From NCBI GenBank assembly GCA_964059195.1, contig CAXKWD010000002.1, forward strand, positions 166,972,559-167,036,558: DNA of 64,000 nucleotides, in the 5' to 3' direction. This document shows, piece by piece, positions 14,111 to 28,687 of this stretch. The notes beneath the pieces were generated by a model. It saw only the letters and a program-made list of their open reading frames with translations. It made no database searches and was not told where the DNA came from. Made by a program: the position numbers and the translations under genes. The DNA comes from Ectobius pallidus. Lineage: Eukaryota > Arthropoda > Insecta > Blattodea > Ectobiidae. Within the stretch, counting starts at the first letter, position 1. Each line of letters starts with the position of its first letter.

Positions 14111-16256
14111 GGCATGCAGCTTCTATTAAAGCACAGGATTGTATAAGAGTGGAAAAAGAACAGTTTCAACTGCTTTTGCATATAAACTTATGTTTCCTCG
14201 GAAACACAAGACATTTTTGAGATTATATTGTTAATGTAAAAACAATATTTTTTATTCTTGGAGATGAAAGTCGCGCAGGATTTTAGAAAAGTCGAAATAA
14301 AACCATTTTATCAGCCTAGTACATAAAAACTCCCAAGAGACGAACGTCATAACATTTCATTGCGAATAAAACCGTGTACATCAACAATAAAAATGTACCG
14401 TAGTTTACGAGATAACGGCTGTCGAACCGTTGAAAACGCCTCGCACGAAAAAAGTCATATCGGCAAAAATAACATCTTTTACAATTCTGCACACTCACAG
14501 CATAAAAGAAACTTTCGGAAATAAAAATAAAATCGACGCTTACGGAAGTTGGTAGGGCTGAGAATCCCGGGAAGGCATGCAGCTTCTATTAAAGAGCAGG
14601 ATTGTATAAGAGTGGAAAAAGAACAGTTTCAACTGCTTTTGCATATAAACTTATGTTTCCTCGGAAAGGCAAGAAATTTTTGAGATTATATTGTTAATGT
14701 AAAAACAGTATCTTTTATTCTTGGAGATGAAAATCGCGCAGGATTTTAGAAAACTCGAAATAAAAACGTTTTATCAGCGTACTACATAAATCCTCCCAAA
14801 TGACAAAACGCATAACTTTTCATTGCGAATATAACCATGTACATCAACAATAAAAATGTACCATAGTTTACGAGATAAAGGCTTTCGAACCGTTGAAAAC
14901 GCCTCGCACGAAAAAAGTCATATCGGCAAAAATAACATATTTTTCAATTCCGCACACTCACGGCATAAAGGAAACTTTCGGAAATAAAAATAAAATCGAC
15001 GCTTACGAAAGTTGGCATGGCTGAGAATCCCGGGAAGGCATGCAGCTTCTATAAAAGCGGAGGATTGTATAAGAGTGGAAAGAGAACAGTTTCAACTGCT
15101 TTTGCATATAAACTTATGTTTCCTCGGAAACACAAGACATTTTTGAGATTATATTGGTTATGTAAAAACAATATTTTTTATTCTTGGTAATGAAAATCGC
15201 GCAGGATTTTAGAAAAGTCGAAATAAAACCATTTTATCAGCCTAGTACATAAAAACTCCCAAGAGACGAACGTCATAACATTTCATTGCGAATAAAAGCG
15301 TGTACATCAACAATAAAAATGTACCATAGTTTACGAGATAACGGCTGTCGAACCGTTGAAAACGACTCACACGAAAAAAGTCATATCGGTAAAAATAACA
15401 TCTTTTTCAAATCCGCATACCCACAGCATAAAAGAAACTTTCGGAAATAAAAATAAAATCGACGCTAACGGAAGTTGGCAGGGCTGAGAATCCCGGGAAG
15501 GCATGCAGCTTCTATTAAAGGGCAGGATTGTATAAGATTGGAAAAAGAACAGTTTAACTGCTTTTGCATATAAACTTATGTTTCCTCGGAAACACAAGAC
15601 ATTTTTGAGATTATATTGTTAATGTAAAAACAATATTTTTTATTCTTGGAGATGAAAGTCGCGCAGGATTTTAGAAAAGTCGAAATAAAACCATTTTATC
15701 AGCCTAGTACATAAAAACTCCCAAGAGACGAACGTCATAACATTTCATTGCGAACAAAACGTTTACATCAACAATAAAAATGTACCATAGTTTACGTTAT
15801 AACGGCTGTCGAACCGTCTCAAACGACTCACACGAAAAAAGTCATATCGGCAAAAATAACATCTTTTACAATTCCGTATACTCACAGCATAAAAGAAACT
15901 TTCGGAAATAAAACTAAAATCGACGCTAACGGAAGTTGGCAGGGCTTTAGAATCCCGGGAAGGCATGCAGCTTCTATTAAAGAGCAGGATTGTATAAGAG
16001 TGGAAAAAGAACAGTTTCAACTGCTTTTGCATATAAACTTATGTTTCCTCGGAAACGCAAGAAATTTTTGAGATTATATTGTTAATGTAAAAACAGTATC
16101 TTTTATTCTTGGAGATGAAAATCGCGCAGGATTTTAGAAAACTCGAAATAAAAACGTTTTATCAGCGTACTACATAAATCCTCCCAAATGACAAAACGCA
16201 TAACTTTTCATTGCGAATATAACCATGTACATCAACAATAAAAATGTACCATAGTT
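13420..16256 (+). repeat. Internal satellite duplication, 21-mer spacing
   Basis: About 2.8 kb collinear with 3,703-6,540 at an offset of about 9,716 bp, close to 21 monomers. Marker variants such as GTTTAACTGC (loss of one C in the GTTTCAACTGC block) and the CATACCCACAGC variant recur at this spacing. Collinearity breaks near 16,260, where this copy carries the GATAACGGCTGTCG variant and the other GATAAAGGCTTTCG. Confidence 0.8.
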
Positions 16257-17190
16257 TACGAGATAACGGCTGTCGAACCGTTGAAAACGACTCACACGAA
16301 AAAAGTCATATCGGTAAAAATAACATCTTTTTCAAATCCGCATACCCACAGCATAAAAGAAACTTTCGGAAATAAAAATAAAACCGACGCTAACGGAAGT
16401 TGGCAGGGCTGAGAATCCCGGGAAGGCATGCAGCTTCTATTAAAGGGCAGGATTGTATAAGATTGGAAAAAGAACTGTTTAACTGCTTTTGCATATAAAC
16501 TTATGTTTCCTCGGAAACACAAGACATTTTTGAGATTATATTGTTAATGTAAAAACAATATTTTTTATTCTTGGAGATGAAAGTCGCGCAGGATTTTAGA
16601 AAAGTCGAAATAAAACCATTTTATCAGCCTAGTACATAAAAACTCCCAAGAGACGAACGTCATAACATTTCATTGCGAACAAAACGTTTACATCAACAAT
16701 AAAAATGTACCATAGTTTACGTTATAACGGCTGTCGAACCGTCTCAAACGCCTCACACGAAAAAAGTCATATCGGCAAAAATAACATCTTTTACAATTCC
16801 GTATACTCACAGCATAAAAGAAACTTTCGGAAATAAAACTAAAATCGACGCTAACGGAAGTTGGCAGGGCTGAGAATCCCGGGAAGGCATGCAGCTTCTA
16901 TTAAAGAGCAGGATTGTATAAGAGTGGAAAAAGAACAGTTTCAACTGCTTTTGCATATAAACTTATGTTTCCTCGGAAACGCAAGAAATTTTTGAGATTA
17001 TATTGTTAATGTAAAAACAGTATCTTTTATTCTTGGAGATGAAAATCGCGCAGGATTTTAGAAAACTCGAAATAAAAACGTTTTATCAGCGTACTACATA
17101 AATCCTCCCAAATGACAAAACGCATAACTTTTCATTGCGAATATAACCATGTACATCAACAATAAAAATGTACCATAGTTTACGAGATAA
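15340..17190 (+). repeat. Tandem two-monomer duplication (925-bp period)
   Basis: 15,340-16,264 and 16,265-17,190 are consecutive copies of a two-monomer unit. The GTTTAACTGC monomer recurs 925 bp apart. Small differences include GGCTTTAGAATC near 15,945 in the first copy versus GGCTGAGAATC in the second. This is a local dimeric higher-order unit. Confidence 0.75.
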
Positions 17191-18699
17191 AGGCTTTCGA
17201 ACCGTTGAAAACGCCTCGCACGAAAAATTCATATCGGCAAAAATTACATATTTTTCAATTCCGCACACTCACGGCATAAAGGAAACTTTCGGAAATAAAA
17301 ATAAAATCGACGCTTACGAAAGTTGGCATGGCTGAGAATCCCGGGAAGGCATGCAGCTTCTATAAAAGCGGAGGATTGTATAAGAGTGGAAAGAGAACAG
17401 TTTCAACTGCTTTTGCATATAAACTTATGTTTCCTCGGAAACACAAGACATTTTTGAGATTATATTGTTAATGTAAAAACAATATTTTTTATTCTTGGAG
17501 ATGAAAGTCGCTCAGGATTTTAGAAAAGTCGATATAAAACCATTTTATCAGCCTAGTACATAAAAACTCCCAAGAGACAAACGTCATAACATTTCATTGC
17601 GAACAAAACGTTTACATCAACAATAAAAATGTACCATAGTTTACGTTATAACGGCTGTCGAACCGTCTCAAACGCCTCACACGAAAAAAGTCATATCGGC
17701 AAAAATAACATCTTTTACAATTCCGAACACTCACAGCATAAAAGAAACTTAGGGAAATAAAAATAAAATCGACGCTAACGAAAGTTGGCAGGGCTGAGAA
17801 TCCCGGGAAGGCATGCAGCTTCTATTAAAGCGCAGGATTGTATAAGAGTGGAAAAAGAACAGTTTCAACTGCTTTTGCATATAAACTTATGTTTCCTCGG
17901 AAACACAAGACATTTTTGAGATTATATTGTTAATGTAAAAACAATATTTTTTATTCTTGGAGATGAAAGTCGCGCAGGATTTTAGAAAAGTCGAAATAAA
18001 ACCGTTTTATCAGCATACTACATAAAAACTCTCTAGAGACGAACCTCATAACATTTCATTGCGAATAAAACCGTGTAACATCAACAATAAAAATGTACCA
18101 TAGTTTACGAGATAACGGCTGTCGAACCGTTGAAAACGCCTCGCACGAAAAAAGTCATATCGGCAAAAATAACATCTTTTACGATTCCGAACACTCACAG
18201 CATAAAAGAAACTTAGGGAAATAAAAATAAAATCGACGCTAACGAAAGTTGGCAGGGCTGAGAATCCCGGGAAGGCATGCAGCTTCTATTAAAGCGCAGG
18301 ATTGTATAAGAGTGGAAAAAGAACAGTTTCAACTGCTTTTGCATATAAACTTATGTTTCCTCGGAAACACAAGACATTTTTGAGATTATATTGTTAATGG
18401 AAAAACAATATTTTTTATTCTTGGAGATGAAAATCGCGCAGTATTTTAGAAAAGTCGAAATAAAACCATTTTATCAGCCTAGTACATAAAAACTCCCAAG
18501 AGACGAACGTCATAACATTTCATTGCGTATAAAACCGTGTACATCAACAATAAAAATGTACCATAGATTACAAGATAACGGCTGTCAAACCGTTGAAAAC
18601 GACTCACACGAAAAATGTCATATCGGGAAAAATAACATCTTTTATAATTCCGCATACTCACAGCATAAAAGAAACTTTCGGAAATAAAATTAAATCGAC

Positions 18700-19735
18700 G
18701 CTAATGGAAGTTGGCAGGGCTGAGAATCCCGGGAAGGCATGCAGCTTCTATTAAAGCGCAGGATTGTATACGATTGGAAAAAGAACAGTTTCAACTGCTT
18801 TTGCATATAAACTTATGTTTCCTCGGAAACAAAAGACATTTTTGAGATTATATTGTTTATGTAAAAACAATATTTTTTATTCTTGGAGATGAAAGTCGTG
18901 CAGGATTTTAGAAAAGTCGATATAAAGCCATTTTATCAGCCTAGTACATAAAAACTCCCAAAAGACGAACGTCAAAACATTACATTGCGAATAAAAGCGT
19001 GTACATCAACAATAAAAATGTACCATAGTTTACGAGATAACGGCTGTCGAACCGTTGAAAACGACTCACACGAAAAAAGTCATATCGGTAAAAATAACAT
19101 CTTTTTGAAATCCGCATACTCACAGCATAAAATAAACTTTCGGAAATAAAACTAAAATCGACGCTAACGGAAGTTGGCAGGGCTGAGAATCCCGGGAAGG
19201 CATGCAGCTTCTATTAAAGCGCAGGATTGTATAAGAGTGGAAAAAGAACAGTTTCAACTGCTTTTGCATATAAACTTATGTTTCCTCGGAAACACAAGAC
19301 ATTTTTGAGATTATATTGTTAATGTAAAAGCAATATTTCTTATTCTTGGAGATGAAAGTCGCTCAGGATTTTAGAAAAGTCGATATAAAACCATTTTATC
19401 AGCCTAGTACATAAAAACTCCCAAGAGACGAACGTCAAAATATTTCATTGCGAATAAAAGCGTGTACATCAACAATAAAAATGTACCATAGTTTACGAGA
19501 TAACGGCTGTCGAACCGTTGAAAACGACTCACACGAAAAAAGTCGTATCGGTAAAAATAACATCTTTTTCAAATCCGCATACTCACAGCATAAAAGAAAC
19601 TTTCGGAAATAAAACTAAAATCGACGCTAACGGAAGTTGGCAGGGCTGAGAATCCCGGGAAGGCATGCAGCTTCTATTAAAGAGCAGGATTGTATAAGAG
19701 TGGAAAAAGAACAGTTTCAACTGCTTTTGCATATA
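18700..19735 (+). repeat. Internal satellite duplication, 26-mer spacing
   Basis: About 1 kb collinear with roughly 6,672-7,707 at an offset of 12,028 bp (26 monomers). It is recognised by the rare CATAAAATAAACTTTC variant at 7,099 and 19,127 and by the GTATACGATTGG variant. It shows that blocks have been shuffled within the array. Confidence 0.7.
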
Positions 19736-20310
19736 AACTTATGTTTCCTCGGAAACGCAAGAAATTTTTGAGATTATATTGTTAATGTAAAAACAGTATC
19801 TTTTATTCTTGGAGACGAAAATCGCGCAGGATTTTAGAAAACTCGAAATAAAAACGTTTTATCAGCGTACTACATAAATCCTCCCAAATGACAAAACGCA
19901 TAACTTTTCATTGCGAATATAACCATGTACATCAACAATAAAAATGTACCATAGTTTACGAGATAAAGGCTTTCGAACCGTCTCAAACGCCTCACACGAA
20001 AAAAGTCATATCGGCAAAAATAACATCTTTTACAATTCCGTATACTCACACCATAAAAGAAACTTAGGGAAATAAAAATAAAATCGACGCTAACGGAAGT
20101 TGGCAGGGCTGAGAATCCCGGGAAGGCATGCAGCTTCTATTAAAGCGCAGGATTGTATAAGAGTGGAAAAAGAACAGTTTCAACTGCTTTTGCATATAAA
20201 CTTATGTTTCCTCGGAAACACAAGACATTTTTGAGATTATATTGTTAATGTAAAAACAATATTTTTTATTCTTGGAGATGAAAGTCGTGCAGGATTTTTG
20301 AAAAGTCGAT

Positions 20311-21600
20311 ATAAAACCATTTTATCAGCCTAGTACATAAAAACTCCCAAGAGACGAACGTCATAACATTTCATTGCGAATAAAACCGTGTACATCAACA
20401 ATAAAAATGTACCGTAGTTTACGAGATAACGGGTGTCGAACCGTTGAAAACGCCTCGCACGAAAAAAGTCATATCGGCAAAAATAACATCTTTTACAATT
20501 CTGCACACTCACAGCATAAAAGAAACTTTCGGAAATAAAAATAAAATCGACGCTTACGGAAGTTGGTAGGACTGAGAATCCCGGGAAGGCATGCAGCTTC
20601 TATTAAAGAGCAGGATTGTATAAGAGTGGAAAAAGAACAGTTTCAACTGCTTTTGCATATAAACTTATGTTTCCTCGGAAACGCAAGAAATTTTTGAGAT
20701 TATATTGTTAATGTAAAAACAGTATCTTTTATTCTTGGAGACGAAAATCGCGCAGGATTTTAGAAAACTCGAAATAAAAACGTTTTATCAGCGTACTACA
20801 TAAATCCTCCCAAATGACAAAACGCATAACTTTTCATTGCGAATATAACCATGTACATCAACAATAAAAATGTACCATAGTTTACGAGATAAAGGCTTTC
20901 GAACCGTTGAAAACGCCTCGCACGAAAAAAGTCATATCGGCAAAAATAACATCTTTTTCAATTCCGCACACTCACGGCATAAAGGAAACTTTCGGAAATA
21001 AAAATAAAATCGACGCTTACGAAAGTTGGCATGGCTGAGAATCCCGGGAAGGCATGCAGCTTCTATAAAAGCGGAGGATTGTATAAGAGTGGAAAGAGAA
21101 CAGTTTCAACTGCTTTTGCATATAAACTTATGTTTCCTCGGAAACACAAGACATTTTTGAGATTATATTGTTAATGTAAAAACAATATTTTTTATTCTTG
21201 GTAATGAAAATCGCGCAGGATTTTAGAAAAGTCGAAATAAAACCATTTTATCAGCCTAGTACATAAAAACTCCCAAGAGACGAACGTCATAACATTTCAT
21301 TGCGAATAAAAGCGTGTACATCAACAATAAAAATGTACCATAGTTTACGAGATAACGGCTGTCGAACCGTTGAAAACGACTCACACGAAAAAAGTCATAT
21401 CGGTAAAAATAACATCTTTTTCAAATCCGCATACCCACAGCATAAAAGAAACTTTCGGAAATAAAAATAAAATCGACGCTAACGGAAGTTGGCAGGGCTG
21501 AGAATCCCGGGAAGGCATGCAGCTTCTATTAAAGCGCAGGATTGTATAAGATTGGAAAAAGAACAGTTTAACTGTTTTTGCATATAAACTTATGTTTCCT
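20311..21600 (+). repeat. Internal satellite duplication, 13-mer spacing
   Basis: About 1.3 kb collinear with 14,297-15,586 at an offset of 6,014 bp, close to 13 monomers. It includes the GTTTAACTG deletion monomer. Collinearity ends near 21,600, where CGGAAACGCAAG replaces CGGAAACACAAG. Confidence 0.75.
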
Positions 21601-24059
21601 CGGAAACGCAAGAAATTTTTGAGATTATATTGTTAATGTAAAAACAGTATCTTTTATTCTTGGAGATGAAAATCGCGCAGGATTTTAGAAAACTCGAAAT
21701 AAAAACGTTTTATCAGCGTACTACATAAATCCTCCCAAATGACAAAACGCATAACTTTTCATTGCGAATATAACCATGTACATCAACAATAAAAATGTAC
21801 CATAGTTTACGAGTTAAAGGCTTTCGAACCGTTGAAAACGCCTCGCACGAAAAAAGTCATATCGGCAAAAATTACATATTTTTCAATTCCGCACACTCAC
21901 GGCATAAAGGAAACTTTCGGAAATAAAAATAAAATCGACGCTTACGAAAGTTTGCATGGCTGAGAATTCCGGGAAGGCATGCAGTTTCTATAAAAGCGGA
22001 GGATTGTATAAGAGTGGAAAGAGAACCGTTTCAACTGCTTTTGCATATAAACTTATGTTTCCTCGGAAACACAAGACATTTTTGAGATTATATTGTTAAT
22101 GTAAAAACAATATTTTTTATTCTTGGAGATGAAAGTCGCTCAGGATTTTAGAAAAGTCGATATAAAACCATTTTATCAGCGTAGTACATAAAAACTCCCA
22201 AGAGACGAACGTCAAAACATTTCATTGCGAGTAAAAGCGTGTACATCAACAATAAAAATGTACCATATTTTACGAGATAACGGCTGTCGAACCGTTGAAA
22301 ACGACTCACACGAAAAAAGTCGTATCGGTAAAAATAACATCTTTTTCAAATCCGCATACTCACAGCATAAAAGAATCTTTCGGAAATAAAACTAAAATCG
22401 ACGCTAACGGAAGTTGGCAGGGCTGAGAATCCCGGGAAGGCATGCAGCTTCTATTAAAGCACAGGATTGAATAAGAGTGGAAAAAGAACAGTTTCAACTG
22501 CTTTTGCATATAAACTTATGTTTCCTCGGAAACACAAGACATTTTTGAGATTATATTGTTAATGTAAAAACAATATTTTTTATTCTTGGAGATGAAAGTC
22601 GCGCAGGATTTTAGAAAAGTCGAAATAAAACCATTTTATCAGCCTAGTACATAAAAACTCCCAAGAGACGAACGTCATAACATTTCATTGCGAATAAAAC
22701 CGTGTACATCAACAATAAAAATGTACCGTAGTTTACGAGATAACGGCTGTCGAACCGTTGAAAACGCCTCGCACGAAAAAAGTCATATCGGCAAAAATAA
22801 CATCTTTTTCAATTCCGCACACTCACGGCATAAAGGAAACTTTCGGAAATAAAAATAAAATCGACGCTTACGAAAGTTGGCATGGCTGAGAATCCCGGGA
22901 AGGCATGCAGCTTCTATAAAAGCGGAGGATTGTATAAGAGTGGAAAGAGAACAGTTTCAACTGCTTTTGCATATAAACTTATGTTTCCTCGGAAACACAA
23001 GACATTTTAGAGATTATATTGTTAAAGTAAAAACAATATTTTTTATTCTTGGTAATGAAAATCGCGCAGGATTTTAGAAAAGTCGAAATAAAACCATTTT
23101 ATCAGCCTAGTACATAAAAAATCCCAAGAGACGAACGTCATAACATTTCATTGCGAACAAAACGTTTACATCAACAATAAAAATGTACCATAGTTTACGT
23201 TATAACGGCTGTCGAACCGTCTCAAACGCCTCACACGAAAAAAGTCATATCGGCAAAATAAACATCTTTTACAACTCCGTATACTCACACCATAAAAGAA
23301 TCTTAGGGAAATAAAAATAAAATCGACGCTTACGGAAGTTTGTAGGGCTGAGAATCCCGGGAAGGTGCAGCTTCTATTAAAAAGCAGGATTGTATAAGAT
23401 TGGAAAAAGAACATTTTCAACTCCTTTTGCATATAAACTTATGTTTCCTCGGAAACGCAATAAATTATTGAGATTATATTGTTAATGTAAAAACAGTATC
23501 TTTTATTCTTGGAGATGAAAATCGCGCAGGATTTTAGAAAAGTCGAAATAAAACCGTTTTATCAGCATACTACATAAAAACTCTCTAGAGACGAACCTCA
23601 TAACATTTCATTGCGAATAAAACCGTGTAACATCAACAATAAAAATGTACCATAGTTTACGAGATAACGGCTGTCGAACCGTTGAAAACGCCTCGCACGA
23701 AAAAAGTCATATCGGCAAAAATAACATCTTTTACAATTCTGCACACTCACAGCATAAAAGAAACTTTCGGAAATAAAAATAAAATCGACGCTTACGGAAG
23801 TTGGTAGGGCTGAGAATCCCGGGAAGGCATGCAGCTTCTATTAAAGAGCAGGATTGTATAAGAGTGGAAAAAGAACAGTTTCAACTGCTTTTGCATATAA
23901 ACTTATGTTTCCTCGGAAACGCAAGAAATTTTTGAGATTATATTGTTAATGTAAAAACAGTATCTTTTATTCTTGGAGATGAAAATCGCGCAGGATTTTA
24001 GAAAACTCGAAATAAAAACGTTTTATCAGCGTACTACATAAATCCTCCCAAATGACAAA

Positions 24060-27000
24060 ACGCATAACTTTTCATTGCGAATATAACCATGTACATCAAC
24101 AATAAAAATGTACCATAGTTTACGAGATAAAGGCTTTCGAACCGTTGAAAACGCCTCGCACGAAAAAAGTCATATCGGCAAAAATAACATCTTTTTCAAT
24201 TCCGCACACTCACGGCATAAAGGAAACTTTCGGAAATAAAAATAAAATCGAGGCTTACGAAAGTTGGCATGGCTGAGAATCCCGGGAAGGCATGCAGCTT
24301 CTATAAAAGCGGAGGATTGTATAAGAGTGGAAAGAGAACAGGTTCAACTGCTTTTGCATATAAACTTATGTTTCCTCGGAAACACAAGACATTTTTGAGA
24401 TTATATTGTTAATGTAAAAACAATATTTTTTATTCTTGGTAATGAAAATCGCGCAGGATTTTAGTAAAGTCAAAATAAAACCATTTTATCAGCCTAGTAC
24501 ATAAAAACTCCCAAGAGACGAACGTCATAACATTTCATTGCGAACAAAACGTTTACATCAACAATAAAAATGTACCATAGTTTACGTTATAACGGCTGTC
24601 GAACCGTCTCAAACGCCTCACACGAAAAAAGTCATATCGGCAAAAATAACATCTTTTACAATTCCGTATACTCACACCATAAAAGAAACTTAGGGAAATA
24701 AAAATAAAATCGACGCTAATGGAAGTTGGCAGGGCTGAGAATCCCGGGAAGGCATGCAGCTTCTATTAAAGCGCAGGATTGTATACGATTGGAAAAAGAA
24801 CAGTTTCAACTGCTTTTGCATATAAACTTATGTTTCCTCGGAAACGCAAGAAATTTTTGAGATTATATTGTTAATGTAAAAACAGTATCTTTTATTCTTG
24901 GAGATGAAAATCGCGCAGGATTTTAGAAAACTCGAAATAAAAACGTTTTATCTGCGTACTACATAAATCCTCCCAAATGACAAAACGCATAACTTTTCAT
25001 TGCGAATATAACCATGTACATCAACAATAAAAATGTACCATAGTTTACGAGATAAAGGCTTTCGAACCGTTGAAAACGCCTCGCACGAAAAAAGTCATAT
25101 CGGCAAAAATTACATATTTTTCAATTCCGCACACTCACGGCATAAAGGAAACTTTCGGAAATAAAAATAAAATCGACGCTAATGGAAGTTGGCAGGGCTG
25201 AGAATGCCGGGAAGGCATGCAGCTTCTATTAAAGCGCAGGATTGTATACGATTGGAAAAAGAACAGTTTCAACTGCTTTTGCATATAAATTTATGTTTCC
25301 TCGGAAACACAAGACATTTTTGAGATTATATTGTTTATGTAAAAACAATATTTTTTATTCTTGGAGATGAAAGTCGTGCAGGATTTTAGAAAAGTCGATA
25401 TAAAACCATTTTATCAGCCTAGTACATAAAAACTCCCAAAAGACGAACGTCAAAACATTACATTGCGAATAAAAGCGTGTACATCAACAATAAAAATGTA
25501 CCGTAGTTTACGAGATAACGGCTGTCGAACCGTTGAAAACGACTCACACGAAAAAAGTCATATCGGTAAAAATAACATCTTTTTGAAATCCGCATACTCA
25601 CAGCATAAAAGAAACTTTCGGAAATAAAACTAAAATCGACGCTAACGGAAGTTGGCAGGGCTGAGAATCCCGGGAAGGCATGCAGCTTCTATTAAAGCGC
25701 AGGATTGTATAAGAGTGGAAAAAGAACAGTTTCAACTGCTTTTGCATATAAACTTATGTTTCCTCGGAAACACAAGACATTTTTGAGATTATATTGTTAA
25801 TGTAAAAACAATATTTTTTATTCTTGGAGATGAAAGTCGCGCAGGATTTTAGAAAAGTCGATATAAAACCATTTTATCAGCCTAGTACATAAAAACTCCC
25901 AAGAGACGAACGTCAAAACATTTCATTGCGAATAAAAGCGTGTACATCAACAATAAAAATGTACCATAGTTTACGAGATAACGGCTGTCGAACCGTTGAA
26001 AACGACTCACACGAAAAAAGTCGTATCGGTAAAAATAACATCTTTTTCAAATCCGCATACTCACAGCATAAAAGAAACTTTCGGAAATAAAACTAAAATC
26101 GACGCTAACGGAAGTTGGCAGGGCTGAGAATCCCGGGAAGGCATGCAGCTTCTATTAAAGAGCAGGATTGTATAAGAGTGGAAAAAGAACAGTTTCAACT
26201 GCTTTTGCATATAAACTTATGTTTCCTCGGAAACGCAAGAAATTTTTGAGATTATATTGTTAATGTAAAAACAGTATCTTTTATTCTTGGAGATGAAAAT
26301 CGCGCAGGATTTTAGAAAACTCGAAATAAAAACGTTTTATCAGCGTACTACATAAATCCTCCCAAATGACAAAACGCATAACTTTTCATTGCGAATATAA
26401 CCATGTACATCAACAATAAAAATGTACCATAGTTTACGAGATAAAGGCTTTCGAACCGTTGAAAACGCCTCGCACGAAAAAAGTCATATCGGCAAAAATT
26501 ACATATTTTTCAATTCCGCACACTCACGGCATAAAGGAAACTTTCGGAAATAAAAATAAAATCGAGGCTTACGAAAGTTGGCATGGCTGAGAATCCCGGG
26601 AAGGCATGCAGCTTCTATAAAAGCGGAGGATTGTATAAGAGTGGAAAGAGAACAGGTTCAACTGCTTTTGCATATAAACTTATGTTTCCTCGGAAACACA
26701 AGACATTTTTGAGATTATATTGTTAATGTAAAAACAATATTTTTTATTCTTGGTAATGAAAATCGCGCAGGATTTTAGAAAAGTCAAAATAAAACCATTT
26801 TATCAGCCTAGTACATAAAAACTCCCAAGAGACGAACGTCATAACATTTCATTGCGAACAAAACGTTTACATCAACAATAAAAATGTACCATAGTTTACG
26901 TTATAACGGCTGTCGAACCGTCTCAAACGCCTCACACGAAAAAAGTCATATCGGCAAAAATAACATCTTTTACAATTCCGTATACTCACACCATAAAAGA

Positions 27001-28687
27001 AACTTAGGGAAATAAAAATAAAATCGACGCTAATGGAAGTTGGCAGGGCTGAGAATCCCGGGAAGGCATGCAGCTTCTATTAAAGCGCAGGATTGTATAC
27101 GATTGGAAAAAGAACAGTTTCAACTGCTTTTGCATATAAACTTATGTTTCCTCGGAAACGCAAGAAATTTTTGAGATTATATTGTTAATGTAAAAACAGT
27201 ATCTTTTATTCTTGGAGATGAAAATCGCGCAGGATTTTAGAAAACTCGAAATAAAAACGTTTTATCTGCGTACTACATAAATCCTCCCAAATGACAAAAC
27301 GCATAACTTTTCATTGCGAATATAACCATGTACATCAACAATAAAAATGTACCATAGTTTACGAGATAAAGGCTTTCGAACCGTTGAAAACGCCTCGCAC
27401 GAAAAAAGTCATATCGGCAAAAATTACATATTTTTCAATTCCGCACACTCACGGCATAAAGGAAACTTTCGGAAATAAAAATAAAATCGACGCTAATGGA
27501 AGTTGGCAGGGCTGAGAATGCCGGGAAGGCATGCAGCTTCTATTAAAGCGCAGGATTGTATACGATTGGAAAAAGAACAGTTTCAACTGCTTTTGCATAT
27601 AAATTTATGTTTCCTCGGAAACACAAGACATTTTTGAGATTATATTGTTTATGTAAAAACAATATTTTTTATTCTTGGAGATGAAAGTCGTGCAGGATTT
27701 TAGAAAAGTCGATATAAAACCATTTTATCAGCCTAGTACATAAAAACTCCCAAAAGACGAACGTCAAAACATTACATTGCGAATAAAAGCGTGTACATCA
27801 ACAATAAAAATGTACCGTAGTTTACGAGATAACGGCTGTCGAACCGTTGAAAACGACTCACACGAAAAAAGTCATATCGGTAAAAATAACATCTTTTTGA
27901 AATCCGCATACTCACAGCATAAAAGAAACTTTCGGAAATAAAACTAAAATCGACGCTAACGGAAGTTGGCAGGGCTGAGAATCCCGGGAAGGCATGCAGC
28001 TTCTATTAAAGCGCAGGATTGTATAAGAGTGGAAAAAGAACAGTTTCAACTGCTTTTGCATATAAACTTATGTTTCCTCGGAAACACAAGACATTTTTGA
28101 GATTATATTGTTAATGTAAAAACAATATTTTTTATTCTTGGAGATGAAAGTCGCGCAGGATTTTAGAAAAGTCGATATAAAACCATTTTATCAGCCTAGT
28201 ACATAAAAACTCCCAAGAGACGAACGTCAAAACATTTCATTGCGAATAAAAGCGTGTACATCAACAATAAAAATGTACCATAGTTTACGAGATAACGGCT
28301 GTCGAACCGTTGAAAACGACTCACACGAAAAAAGTCGTATCGGTAAAAATAACATCTTTTTCAAATCCGCATACTCACAGCATAAAAGAAACTTTCGGAA
28401 ATAAAACTAAAATCGACGCTAACGGAAGTTGGCAGGGCTGAGAATCCCGGGAAGGCATGCAGCTTCTATTAAAGAGCAGGATTGTATAAGAGTGGAAAAA
28501 GAACAGTTTCAACTGCTTTTGCATATAAACTTATGTTTCCTCGGAAACGCAAGAAATTTTTGAGATTATATTGTTAATGTAAAAACAGTATCTTTTATTC
28601 TTGGAGATGAAAATCGCGCAGGATTTTAGAAAACTCGAAATAAAAACGTTTTATCAGCGTACTACATAAATCCTCCCAAATGACAAA
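24060..28687 (+). repeat. Five-monomer higher-order repeat, two tandem copies (2314 bp)
   Basis: 24,060-26,373 and 26,374-28,687 carry the same order of variant monomers. The diagnostic CGAGGCTTACG occurs at 24,249 and 26,563, exactly 2,314 bp apart, and GAATGCCGGG at 25,202 and 27,516. A third unit follows in which CGAGGC reads CGACGC. The same five-monomer order is seen at 1-4,628. Confidence 0.8.
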